NCBI GenBank assembly: GCA_035532535.1
Contig: DATKQT010000017.1
Coordinates: forward strand, 1-55,247
Length of the DNA stretch: 55,247 nt
DNA from: Palsa-739 sp035532535
GTDB taxonomy: Bacteria; Actinomycetota; Thermoleophilia; Gaiellales; Gaiellaceae
Direction: 5' to 3'
A program made the translations under genes and the position numbers. Of the stretch, positions 22,591 through 30,070 are shown piece after piece. Numbering within the stretch: the stretch's first letter is position 1; the number at the start of each line of letters is the position of its first letter. The notes below the pieces were generated by a model. That model saw only the letters and a program-made list of their open reading frames with translations, was not told where the DNA came from and searched no databases.

Positions 22591-23925
22591 GTGGACGAGA
22601 CCTGGCGCAGCGAGCTCGCTGAGTTCATCGCGATCCCGAGCGTGAGCGCGGAATCGGCGCACCGCGAGGACGTGAAGCAGGCGGGCGAGTGGGTGTGCGA
22701 CTTCATCCGCTCGAAGTGCGGCGGGACGGCGGAGCTGACGCCGTACGGCGAGAAGGAGCTCGCGCTCGGCGAGATCCCCGCGTCGACCGATCCCGAGAGC
22801 GCGCCGACCGTCCTCATCTACAACCATTTCGACGTGCAGCCCCCGGCGCCGCTCGATCTGTGGGAGTCGGATCCCTTCGAGCTCACGATCAAGGGCGAGT
22901 GGGCCTACGCGCGCGGCATCACCGACGACAAGGGTCAGCTGTACATCATGCTCAAGGCCGCGCAGCGGCTGGTCGAGCAGAAGGCGCTGCCGGTGAACCT
23001 CCGGTTCGCGTGCGACGGCGAGGAGGAGATCGGCGGCACGACGATCGTCGACTGGATTCGCGACGACGACGTCGGCGCCAACGCGGGGATCATCTTCGAC
23101 GGCGGGATGCTCCGCGTCGACGTGCCGATGTTCAGCCTCTCGACGCGCGGCCTCATTGCCTTCGACGTGAAGGTGACGACGGGGGACCGCGATCTCCACT
23201 CCGGCATGTACGGCGGCGCGGCGCTGAACGCCATCCACGTGCTCATGCGCTCGCTCGGCGCAGTCACCGCCGGCTCGAACGGGCTGTTGCCGGAGACGCT
23301 GCGGCAGGGAGTCATTCCGCCGACGGCGGAAGAGCTCGAGAACTGGAAGGCGCTCCCGGCCGGCGCCGAGGAGCTCGCACTCCAGGGCGCGCGCCCGCTC
23401 GACCCGAACGCGGCCGAGCAGTTCAACATTCGCACGATGGCCGAGCCGTCGGCGGACGTGAACGGCATCATCGGCGGCAAGCCGGGGCTCCGGAACACGA
23501 CGTTGTCGGTGCACGCGGCGGGCGAGATCACGGTGCGGCTCGCACCGGGTCAGGACGTCGACACGATCGGGAATGCCGTCGAGAAGCTCATGCGCGACGC
23601 GGCGCCTCCCGGCGCGGAGCTCGACATCAGGTGGAAAGGCGTGCCTGCCGGGCTCATGCGGCCGGACGCTCCCGCGATCCAGCTCGGGGCGGATGCATTC
23701 GAGCAGGTGCTCGGCGTCCGGCCGCTGCTCGTCCGCTCCGGCGGCACGCTGCCGATCGTGCCCGCGCTCGCGGACAAGGGCATCCCGACGGTCATCACCG
23801 GCTTCGGGTTGCCGGAGTCGAACGTCCACTCGCCGAACGAGAAGTTCCTCGTCCGCTACTTCGAGCAGGGCGTCGACACGGCCGCCGCACTGTTCACGAA
23901 GTACGCGGATCTTCCGGCGACGTAG
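22591..23925 (+). CDS. M20-family metallo-dipeptidase
   Basis: 444 aa. The dinuclear metal site is recognisable: NHFDVQPP (His and the following Asp), RGITDDKGQ (bridging Asp), GEEEIGG (catalytic and metal Glu), IFDGG, and the late His in SNVHSPNEKF. The dimerisation lid lies at about 190-330 (HSGMYGG). It is cytosolic and probably cleaves dipeptides or related amides. It starts with GTG 22591 and is single-gene as far as can be seen. Confidence 0.9.
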   Translation: MDETWRSELAEFIAIPSVSAESAHREDVKQAGEWVCDFIRSKCGGTAELTPYGEKELALGEIPASTDPESAPTVLIYNHFDVQPPAPLDLWESDPFELTIKGEWAYARGITDDKGQLYIMLKAAQRLVEQKALPVNLRFACDGEEEIGGTTIVDWIRDDDVGANAGIIFDGGMLRVDVPMFSLSTRGLIAFDVKVTTGDRDLHSGMYGGAALNAIHVLMRSLGAVTAGSNGLLPETLRQGVIPPTAEELENWKALPAGAEELALQGARPLDPNAAEQFNIRTMAEPSADVNGIIGGKPGLRNTTLSVHAAGEITVRLAPGQDVDTIGNAVEKLMRDAAPPGAELDIRWKGVPAGLMRPDAPAIQLGADAFEQVLGVRPLLVRSGGTLPIVPALADKGIPTVITGFGLPESNVHSPNEKFLVRYFEQGVDTAAALFTKYADLPAT

Positions 23926-23931
23926 CTGGGG

Positions 23932-24072
23932 CTAGGCCGCGGCGTCGAGCTCGGCGTCGGCTTCGAGCGCCTCGTCCACGATCGTCGTGATCTCGTCCTC
24001 CGAGTGGCCGGCGCGTTGCGCCGACTCTACGAGCTGGAGAAGGCGGTGCAGTCCGTTTTCAGTCTGTTCCAT
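23932..24072 (-). CDS. Small helical acidic protein
   Basis: 46 aa (MEQTENGLHRLLQLVESAQR and so on), predicted as two helices with an acidic Ala-rich tail. The ATG is preceded by a -10-like TACCGT with a 7-nt gap, supporting a real leaderless gene and rejecting an upstream in-frame ATG. No family is known. It converges with the M20 peptidase, 6 nt away. Confidence 0.55.
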   Translation of the reverse strand: MEQTENGLHRLLQLVESAQRAGHSEDEITTIVDEALEADAELDAAA

Positions 24073-24079
24073 ACCCACC

Positions 24080-24085
24080 ACGGTA
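24080..24085 (-). promoter_or_regulatory. -10 hexamer TACCGT for the 46-aa gene
   Basis: Read on the minus strand, TACCGT ends 7 nt before ATG 24072. Confidence 0.45.
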
Positions 24086-24130
24086 CGGACAGCCGCGTTG
24101 CGACGCGGTAAAGCTTCTGTGCGGGTCTTG

Positions 24131-24487
24131 CTAGTGGTGGTGGTGGCAGGGGAGCCACTGATGGCCGAAGTCGCGCATCGCATCGATGATCGGCAGCAAG
24201 GACTCGCCCTTCGCGGTCAGCTCGTACTCGACGCGCGGCGGTGACTCCGGATAGCTGTGCCGCTCGACGATGCCCTCGGCCTCGAGCGCGCGCAGGCGCT
24301 CGGCGAGCGTCCGCGGGCTGATCCCGTGACACGAGTGCTCGAGCTGCGAGAAGCGCCGCGGGCCCTCGGAGAGATCGTGGACGAGCAGCGCAGTCCACTT
24401 GGCGCCGATGATCTCGGCGGAGGCGGCTACCGCGCAGGTGCCCGCCTCGTGGACAGGGAGCATCGTCCGGGTCGCGGGGGTGGCCAT
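24131..24487 (-). CDS. HxlR-family transcriptional regulator with His-rich tail
   Basis: 118 aa. The HxlR winged helix spans about 18-105: CAVAASAEIIGAKWTALLVHDL, RRFSQLEHSCHGISPRTLAERL (recognition helix) and RVEYELTAKGESL. Cys18 is at the position used for redox or aldehyde sensing in HxlR/HypR relatives. The protein ends WLPCHHHH, a Cys-His cluster that could bind metal. It starts leaderless behind TACAAT. Its target may be itself or the amidohydrolase just upstream on the same strand. Confidence 0.85.
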   Translation of the reverse strand: MATPATRTMLPVHEAGTCAVAASAEIIGAKWTALLVHDLSEGPRRFSQLEHSCHGISPRTLAERLRALEAEGIVERHSYPESPPRVEYELTAKGESLLPIIDAMRDFGHQWLPCHHHH

Positions 24488-24493
24488 GCCTCA

Positions 24494-24499
24494 ATTGTA
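24494..24499 (-). promoter_or_regulatory. -10 hexamer TACAAT for the HxlR regulator
   Basis: Read on the minus strand, TACAAT ends 6 nt before ATG 24487. It lies between the amidohydrolase stop (24519) and the regulator start. Confidence 0.55.
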
Positions 24500-24518
24500 C
24501 GTGCAGGTGCAGCGGTAC

Positions 24519-25997
24519 TCAGGAATCCCAGGGGGGTGGGTTGTAAACCCAGCGGCCCGCGACCATCGTCGCCACGATCTGGACGCCCTCGAGGTCGCCG
24601 TCGAACGGATCCCGGTCGAGGACGACGAGGTCGGCGGCGCGGCCGGGGAGGAGCGTCCCGCGCGTCCGTTCGTCGTGCGAGAGCCAGCACGGCGCGACGC
24701 AGGTGGCGTGCAGCGCCTCGTCGAGCGTCAGCCGCTCGTCCTCGCGCCAGTGGCGCTGCACCGCCGCGACGACACCGGCCCAGGGGTGGAGCTCCTCGAC
24801 CGGCGCGTCCGAGCCGTTCGCGAGCAGCGCGCCCGAATGGAGAAGCGACCGGTACGAGTAGACGCCGTCGAGCTTGTCCGGCCAGAAGCGCTTCGCCAGC
24901 TGTTCGTCCGAGGGCGCGTGCGTGAACTGCACCGACGCCGCCACACCGATCTCTCCGAAGCGCGCCACATCCTCCGGTGCCAGGCACTGCGCATGCTCGA
25001 TCCGCTGCCGCAGTCCGCGCGGATGCCACACGTCGCGCGTCGCCTCGAACGCATCGAGCGCCTCACGGTTCGCGCGGTCGCCGATCGCATGGACGCCGAC
25101 GGGCCAACCTGCCTCAGCGCCCGCGCGGACGATCTCCGCGAGCTCCTCGCCGCTCGTGATGCGGACGCCGCTCCCGTCGAGCATCCACGCCGTCTGCGAC
25201 CCGAGCGTTCCGTCCATGAACACCTTCAGGTAGCCGATGCGCAGGAGCGGCGACCCGAAGCCGCTACGCACTGACAGGTCGCGCAGCTCCGGCAGCAGCG
25301 TTGCGGGAACGGACTGCCACACGCGGAGCTGCGCCTCGAGCTGCTGCCACAGCCCTGCCGCGCCGAGCCAGCCGTCCTTGTCGTGCACGCACGTCACGCC
25401 GCGCGCGTGCGCGAGCTTCACGCCGGCACGCATCGCGTCGAGGTACTCCTCATCGGGAACGGTGAGGTACCTGTCCTTGAAGTGCCACGCGGACTCCTCC
25501 CGCAGCACGCCGGTCGGATCCCCGTTCGTGTCGCGTTCGACCACGCCGCCCTCGGCCTCGAGGTCGCCGCCGGTGAGCGCGAGCGCGGCGGAGTTGAGCC
25601 AGAGCGAGTGATAGTCCTTCGACCACATCGCCATCGGCTCGCTGGAGATCGCGTCGAGGGCCTGCCGGGTCGGCGGGCCGTCGGGCCACTCGGCATCACG
25701 CCACCCGTAGCCGCGCCCCCATCCGCTCGACCGGACGCGGTCGAGCGCCTCCGCGAGTGAGGCGCACCCGTCGAGCTTCGCCTGCCGCTGCGCGAGCGCC
25801 CACGTCGGGAAGTGCACGTGCGAGTCGGTGAAGCCGGGAAGGACGCAGCGGCCGCCGAGGTCGACGACCTCGGGAGAAGCGAGCGCGGTCTCGTGGGTGC
25901 CGACGCCGCCGGCGAGGCGATCGCCGGCGATCGCAAGCGAGCGGGCGAGGGGGAGCGACGGGTCGAGCGTGCGGATGGTGCCGTTTTCGAGGATCAT
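24519..25997 (-). CDS. YtcJ-like amidohydrolase
   Basis: 492 aa. The amidohydrolase-3 fold is shown by an N-terminal beta-sandwich (MILENGTIRTLDP), the H-x-H metal motif (DSHVHFPTW), VHDKDG, a His in VGVHAIGD, a His in QRIEHAQCL, and the distal Asp in LANGSDAPVEE. The C-terminus closes the sandwich (GRAADLVVLDRDPFDG). It hydrolyses an unknown amide or cyclic amide. The start ATG lies only 6 nt from the divergent VOC gene start, so each promoter must lie within the other gene. Confidence 0.88.
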   Translation of the reverse strand: MILENGTIRTLDPSLPLARSLAIAGDRLAGGVGTHETALASPEVVDLGGRCVLPGFTDSHVHFPTWALAQRQAKLDGCASLAEALDRVRSSGWGRGYGWRDAEWPDGPPTRQALDAISSEPMAMWSKDYHSLWLNSAALALTGGDLEAEGGVVERDTNGDPTGVLREESAWHFKDRYLTVPDEEYLDAMRAGVKLAHARGVTCVHDKDGWLGAAGLWQQLEAQLRVWQSVPATLLPELRDLSVRSGFGSPLLRIGYLKVFMDGTLGSQTAWMLDGSGVRITSGEELAEIVRAGAEAGWPVGVHAIGDRANREALDAFEATRDVWHPRGLRQRIEHAQCLAPEDVARFGEIGVAASVQFTHAPSDEQLAKRFWPDKLDGVYSYRSLLHSGALLANGSDAPVEELHPWAGVVAAVQRHWREDERLTLDEALHATCVAPCWLSHDERTRGTLLPGRAADLVVLDRDPFDGDLEGVQIVATMVAGRWVYNPPPWDS

Positions 25998-26003
25998 GCC
26001 CTT

Positions 26004-26369
26004 ATGTTCGACCACGTCGCCCTCAACGTGCGCGACTACCGCGCCAGCAGGGACTTCTACGCCCTGGCCCTTGCACCGCTCGGCTACCGGCTCGTCCGCG
26101 ACTCCGAGGACAGGCACGTCGCCGGCTTCGGAACCGACAGGCTCGAGTTCGTTATCAACCAGCGCGAGCCGTTCGGCGTCGGCGCGCACGTGGCTTTCGC
26201 CGCCGCCGACCGCGCGTCCGTCGACGCGTTCTATGCCGCCGCGCTCGCGGCGGGCGGCCTCGACAACGGGCCGCCCGGGTTACGTCCGCAGTACAACCCG
26301 ACGTACTACGGGGCGTTCGTCCTCGACCCCGACCGCAACAACATCGAGGCCGTCTGTCACACGGGCTAG
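26004..26369 (+). CDS. Single-domain VOC (glyoxalase-like) protein
   Basis: 121 aa. One complete VOC module pair: MFDHVALNVRDYRASRDFYALAL at the start, and ADRASVDAFYAAALAAGG with DPDRNNIEAVCHTG at the end. Metal ligands would be His4, a central Glu/His and the Glu in NIEAV. The substrate is unknown. It diverges from the amidohydrolase by 6 nt, suggesting shared control. It overlaps the convergent YtkA-like gene by 4 nt. Confidence 0.82.
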   Translation: MFDHVALNVRDYRASRDFYALALAPLGYRLVRDSEDRHVAGFGTDRLEFVINQREPFGVGAHVAFAAADRASVDAFYAAALAAGGLDNGPPGLRPQYNPTYYGAFVLDPDRNNIEAVCHTG

Positions 26370-26770
26370 CCGAGCATCCGATCGGCGAGGGCGACGCTGA
26401 ACGCGCGCCCGTGCGGCGGCCGAACGTCGAGGCGGAAGCCCCAGCGGCCGCTCATGCCGACGACGGGGAACATCCGCGTGTACATGCCGGCCGCGCGCTC
26501 GTGCAGTTGGACGGTGAAGCCGCCCATGTTCATGTCGAGCATCGTCACGGTCATCCGGACGCGCGCGCCGGCGATCGGTTGGACTCCGCGGCGCAGGGAC
26601 ACGGAGATCGTCCCGGTGCGCGACGCGAGGTTCGGCGTCAGGTCGAACGCCACCGTGTACCGGCCCGTCGGCACGAGGACCTGGACCGGGCCGGGCCCCA
26701 CGTGCCGCGCTGCGGCCGCCGGGGTGGAGGCGGCGAGCAGCGCGGCGGTGGTGAGAGCGAGAAGCCTCAC
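26366..26770 (-). CDS. YtkA/FixH-like exported protein
   Basis: 134 aa. A signal peptide (1-20) precedes a beta-sandwich with the YtkA-type Met-rich segment (RVRMTVTMLDMNMGGFTVQL, then GMYTRMFPVVGMSGRWGFRLDV). YtkA-like domains often occur with copper proteins, and the many Met residues suggest copper binding. The GTG at 26770 overlaps the cupredoxin stop (GTGA), so the two proteins are co-translated and probably act together outside the membrane. Confidence 0.72.
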   Translation of the reverse strand: MRLLALTTAALLAASTPAAAARHVGPGPVQVLVPTGRYTVAFDLTPNLASRTGTISVSLRRGVQPIAGARVRMTVTMLDMNMGGFTVQLHERAAGMYTRMFPVVGMSGRWGFRLDVRPPHGRAFSVALADRMLG

Positions 26771-27210
26771 GCCGTGACGCGGATGGAGCCGCGCATATAC
26801 CCGTTGTGCGTCATCGCCCACGGGTCGCACGGACTGGCGCACCACCAGTCGTAGCTGCCGGCCTTCTTCGCGTTGAGCGTGACGGTGATGCGACCGGGCG
26901 TCGAGCCCTTCGCGGCGGGAATCTGCACGTTCAGGCCGAGACCGGGCGCGATCATCGAATGCGCGCCGCCGTCGTAGTTCAGGAACGTGATCCTGGTCTT
27001 GACGCCCGCCTTGACGACCGGATTGGCCGGCAGGAACGCGTCGTGCCACTTGCCGTCAGGGCCCTTCTTCGCGTGCTCGTCGTCGGACTTGACGAGGATC
27101 GTGAGCGCGGGCTTCGAGGTGGAGCGGCTTGCCGCCGCGGTGCCGGCGGCGCTGACGGCCAGCGCCGCGAGAGCAGTCACGGCGAACACGAGTGCGATAG
27201 AACGCTTCAT
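26767..27210 (-). CDS. Exported cupredoxin with CuA-like ligand set
   Basis: 147 aa. A signal peptide (1-27) precedes a cupredoxin fold. Candidate copper ligands are H84 (GGAHSM), C124 and C128 (WWCASPC), H135 and M139 (THNGYM). The C-x3-C-x6-H-x3-M spacing resembles the CuA loop of cytochrome oxidase subunit II more than a one-Cys blue copper site. It may accept electrons or store or deliver Cu. An AAGGAG SD lies before the ATG, so it has a leader. It is co-translated with the YtkA-like gene. Confidence 0.82.
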   Translation of the reverse strand: MKRSIALVFAVTALAALAVSAAGTAAASRSTSKPALTILVKSDDEHAKKGPDGKWHDAFLPANPVVKAGVKTRITFLNYDGGAHSMIAPGLGLNVQIPAAKGSTPGRITVTLNAKKAGSYDWWCASPCDPWAMTHNGYMRGSIRVTA

Positions 27211-27310
27211 GGTGCGACTCCTTGTCGGTTTTCGCGCATCGTGCGGGGCGGCCGCCGTGCGGGAATCGGGCCTTCCGCGGAATCGCAGTGCGTAGCTTTC
27301 CGCGTCTCCG

Positions 27311-27343
27311 AAAACAGCACCGCCGGCACGAGGGCCGGCGGTG
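27311..27343 (-). terminator. Terminator-like hairpin with T-run upstream of the cupredoxin
   Basis: Read on the minus strand, CACCGCCGGC, a 6-nt loop and GCCGGCGGTG form a perfect 10-bp stem (27318-27343), followed by CTGTTTT. No minus-strand gene lies upstream, so it would sit in the 5' leader of the cupredoxin mRNA, about 110 nt before the start. It could act as an attenuator. A second small stem (27348-27362) lies beside it. The 225-bp gap holds no ORF that I credit. Confidence 0.45.
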
Positions 27344-27423
27344 GAGTTCCTCCCGCGGAGGAGGGGGATGCGCCCACAGTCTCCGAGTCCCGTTCGCGCC
27401 GCTCATCGGGGAATTCCCGGACA

Positions 27424-27429
27424 TAAGAT
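27424..27429 (+). promoter_or_regulatory. -10 hexamer TAAGAT for acyl-CoA dehydrogenase
   Basis: TAAGAT ends 6 nt before GTG 27436; no SD is present. Confidence 0.5.
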
Positions 27430-27435
27430 GCGCGC

Positions 27436-28617
27436 GTGTCGTGGGATCAACTGAGTGACGAGCAGCGGGAGCTCCGCGACCTCGTCCGGACGCTCGCCCG
27501 CGAGCGGATCGGGCCGCGGGCGGCGGAGATCGACGCCTCCCACGAGTTCCCCTGGGACGTGGTCGAGCTCTATCGCGAGAACGACATCTTCGGTCTCTTC
27601 TTCGACGAGGCCGACGGCGGGCTCGGCACCGGGACGCTGATGGCCCTCATCGCGATCGAGGAGGTCGCGAAGGTCTGTGCCACGAGCGCGCTCATCCTTG
27701 CCGTACAGGAGCTCGGCTCACTCGGGCTCAAGCTTGCCGGCACCGAGGAGCAGAAGGAACAGTGGTTGCCGCGGCTCGCGAGCGGCGAGTGGCTGTGCGC
27801 GTACGCGCTCACCGAGGCGGGCTCCGGCTCTGACTCGGCGGCGATGCGGACGACCGCGACGCGCGACGGCGACGAGTACGTCCTGAACGGCTCGAAGCGC
27901 TTCATCACGAACGCGTCGGTCGCGCACGTGTACACGGTCTTCGCGAAGACGGACCCATCCGCCGGTCACGCCGGCATCTCGGCGTTCCTCGTCGAGGCGG
28001 ATGTGCCCGGCTTCGAGGTGACGCGTCTGGAGCCGAAGATGGGCATCTCCGGGTCGACCACCGGCGAGCTCGCGTTCGACGACTGCCGCCTCCCGGCCGC
28101 GAACCTCCTCGGCGCGGAAGGCGACGGCTTCAAGATCGCCATGCGCATCCTCGACCGCTCGCGCCCAGGCGTCGCGGCGCAGGCGCTCGGCATCGCCCAG
28201 GGTGCGACCGACTACGCGCTCGACTATGCGAAGACACGCGAGACGATGGGCAAGCCGATCGCGCAGCACCAGCTCATCCAGGCGAAGCTCGCCGACATGG
28301 AGACGGAGTGCGAGGCGGCGCGCGGCCTGCTCTATCGCTTTGGCCGCATGTGCGACGACGGCGTCGACGGCGCGGAGCTGACGAAGGCCTCCGCGATGGC
28401 GAAGCTCAAGTGCGGCGACGTCGCGATGGCGGTCACGACCGACGCGGTGCAGATCCTCGGCGGCTACGGGTACATCAAGGAGTACCCGGTCGAGCGCTTC
28501 ATGCGCGACGCGAAGATCACTCAGATCTACGAAGGCACGCAGGAGATCCAGCGGCTCGTGATCGCGCGCGAGATGGTGAAGGAGTCGCGCGCGTTCCTGC
28601 TCGCAGGCGTGACGTGA
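27436..28617 (+). CDS. Acyl-CoA dehydrogenase
   Basis: 393 aa. The standard order is an N-terminal helical domain, a middle beta domain with the flavin motif CAYALTEAGSGSDSAAM and RFITNA, and a C-terminal helical domain with the signature ITQIYEGTQEIQRLVIAREMV. The catalytic base Glu lies in IYEGTQ, as in short/medium-chain enzymes. It oxidises an acyl-CoA to the enoyl-CoA using FAD and ETF. No other beta-oxidation genes are adjacent. It converges with the DUF1206 gene. Confidence 0.92.
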   Translation: MSWDQLSDEQRELRDLVRTLARERIGPRAAEIDASHEFPWDVVELYRENDIFGLFFDEADGGLGTGTLMALIAIEEVAKVCATSALILAVQELGSLGLKLAGTEEQKEQWLPRLASGEWLCAYALTEAGSGSDSAAMRTTATRDGDEYVLNGSKRFITNASVAHVYTVFAKTDPSAGHAGISAFLVEADVPGFEVTRLEPKMGISGSTTGELAFDDCRLPAANLLGAEGDGFKIAMRILDRSRPGVAAQALGIAQGATDYALDYAKTRETMGKPIAQHQLIQAKLADMETECEAARGLLYRFGRMCDDGVDGAELTKASAMAKLKCGDVAMAVTTDAVQILGGYGYIKEYPVERFMRDAKITQIYEGTQEIQRLVIAREMVKESRAFLLAGVT

Positions 28618-28619
28618 GC

Positions 28620-29456
28620 CTAAATGCGGCGGTAGCGGCTGTCGGCGAGCGAGTAGACGCCGAACGCGATCAGGCCGGCGGCGACGATCGCGAGGAGGAA
28701 CGGGCCGTACGAGGCGTGGTCGACCTTGGCCAGGGCGCCGTCGAGGCCGACGGCCTTGTCGGGGTTGTAGTCGACCGCAGCCTTGATCAGGAAGCCCCCG
28801 ACGAGCCCGAAGACGAGCATGCGCGCGAGGTAGCCGACGGTGCCGATCCACTCAAGCCACCTTCGGACCGCGGGGCTCATCTGCTCCGTCTTCGAGTCTT
28901 CGAGGAAATCCTTGCTGACGCCCCGATACCCCTGGTAGAGGCCGACTCCGACGAGCACCGCGCCGGCGATCCCGACGAGCCAGGTGCCCGCCGGCCAACC
29001 GAGGACGCCCGCCGTTGCGCTCTTCGCGTTGCCTGATCCGCCGCCGGAACCGAGCAGGATTGTGACCGCGAGTGCGCAGAGGACGGAGTAGACGACGCCG
29101 CTGGCGAGCGCGGCCACGCGGTCGAGGTCGCGGTCGGCTCCCTCTCGGCCGTGGCCGAGCAGCGCGCGAACGATTCGCCACAGGGCGTAGCCGGCGAGGC
29201 CGATCGCGATGAGAATCAAGAGGAGTTTTCCGAAAGGCTGCGCCGCGACCGCCTTCAGCGCGCCCTGCTGGCTCGGATTTGCGCCGCCGCTGCCGGCCGC
29301 GAGCTTGATCGCGAGGATCCCGATGACGATGTAGACGACGCCGCGAGCGACGAAGCCGCCTCGCGCCATCCACTCGAAGCCGCTGCTCCGAGCAACGTGC
29401 TCGCCGGTTCGGCGGGCGCTGCGCACCGGCTCGGGGTCGATCGAAGGATCCGCCAT
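28620..29456 (-). CDS. DUF1206 membrane protein
   Basis: 278 aa with six transmembrane helices arranged as three repeats of a two-helix unit. Each unit starts with an aromatic/Gly motif typical of DUF1206: ARGGFVARGVVYIVIGILAI, AALASGVVYSVLCALA and VGYLARMLVFGLVGGFLI. The function is unknown. ATG 29456 is used. It stops 2 nt past the convergent acyl-CoA dehydrogenase stop. Confidence 0.85.
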   Translation of the reverse strand: MADPSIDPEPVRSARRTGEHVARSSGFEWMARGGFVARGVVYIVIGILAIKLAAGSGGANPSQQGALKAVAAQPFGKLLLILIAIGLAGYALWRIVRALLGHGREGADRDLDRVAALASGVVYSVLCALAVTILLGSGGGSGNAKSATAGVLGWPAGTWLVGIAGAVLVGVGLYQGYRGVSKDFLEDSKTEQMSPAVRRWLEWIGTVGYLARMLVFGLVGGFLIKAAVDYNPDKAVGLDGALAKVDHASYGPFLLAIVAAGLIAFGVYSLADSRYRRI

Positions 29457-29565
29457 GGTTCGCACTGTGAACTGTTCAGGCGGTCGCGCGGGTACGCCGT
29501 AACCAGCCGACTCCTTCGCTCGTTGGTGCTCCAGCAACCGTTCGAGGCCAACAAGGGAGGGGTTC

Positions 29566-29808
29566 ATGGGTATCGGAGTGAGCATCATCCTCATCGCCGT
29601 CGGTGCGGTGCTCGCGTTCGCCGTCCACGTGACGACGTCCGGCTTCAACGTGCACACCGTCGGCTACATCCTCCTCGTCGTCGGCATCGTCGGCGTCTTC
29701 ACCTCGCTCATCTTCTGGTCGAGCTGGGGTGGCTTCGGCCGTCGCACAGTCGTCGAGGACGGGCCGGCGACGCGGCGGCGCACGATCGTCGAGGACGAGG
29801 TCCGCTAG
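29566..29808 (+). CDS. DUF6458-like small two-TM protein
   Basis: 80 aa. Two closely spaced hydrophobic helices (residues 3-22 and 31-50) and a basic tail with a repeated TVVEDGPA/TIVEDEVR motif. It resembles the DUF6458 family of actinobacteria; the function is unknown. A strong SD (AGGGAGGGG) lies just upstream of ATG 29566. A terminator hairpin follows 12 nt after the stop. Confidence 0.75.
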   Translation: MGIGVSIILIAVGAVLAFAVHVTTSGFNVHTVGYILLVVGIVGVFTSLIFWSSWGGFGRRTVVEDGPATRRRTIVEDEVR

Positions 29809-29820
29809 GACCGAAGCATC

Positions 29821-29856
29821 GGGGCTCGCCGCGTCCGGACGGAGGCGGCGAGCCCC
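29821..29856 (+). terminator. Hairpin terminator after the DUF6458-like gene
   Basis: GGGGCTCGCCGC and GCGGCGAGCCCC form a perfect 12-bp stem around a 12-nt loop. There is no T-tract, as in many actinobacterial I-shaped terminators. Its last base abuts the first base of the 49-bp VOC-derived repeat. Confidence 0.7.
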
Positions 29857-29905
29857 CACCCTCGGCCTGCGGTTCGTCAAGAAGTCCGTGAACCAGGACG
29901 ACCCG
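29857..29905 (+). pseudogene. 49-bp fragment of the VOC dioxygenase gene (direct repeat, left copy)
   Basis: 47 of 49 bases match 36954-37002 inside the intact ring-cleaving dioxygenase gene. The frame is preserved (TLGLRFVKKSVNQDDP, with Leu to Phe and a silent Val change). The flanks do not match. The rest of the 29809-30070 gap (about 165 bp) is less GC-rich and holds nothing I can identify. Confidence 0.85.
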
Positions 29906-30070
29906 GGCGCTGACCCACCTTCGCACCGCGGCCTAGCCCTCTGGCGAGAGACGTTTGCGCAGGACACTCTGCTCCTCCTGTCACGATCCGTGCGCGTCCT
30001 GTGTTCGGTCCTGTGGTGGAGGACGTGAGCAACCGTTTTGGTTGTCGCGTCTCATGTGGAGGTTTGCTGG

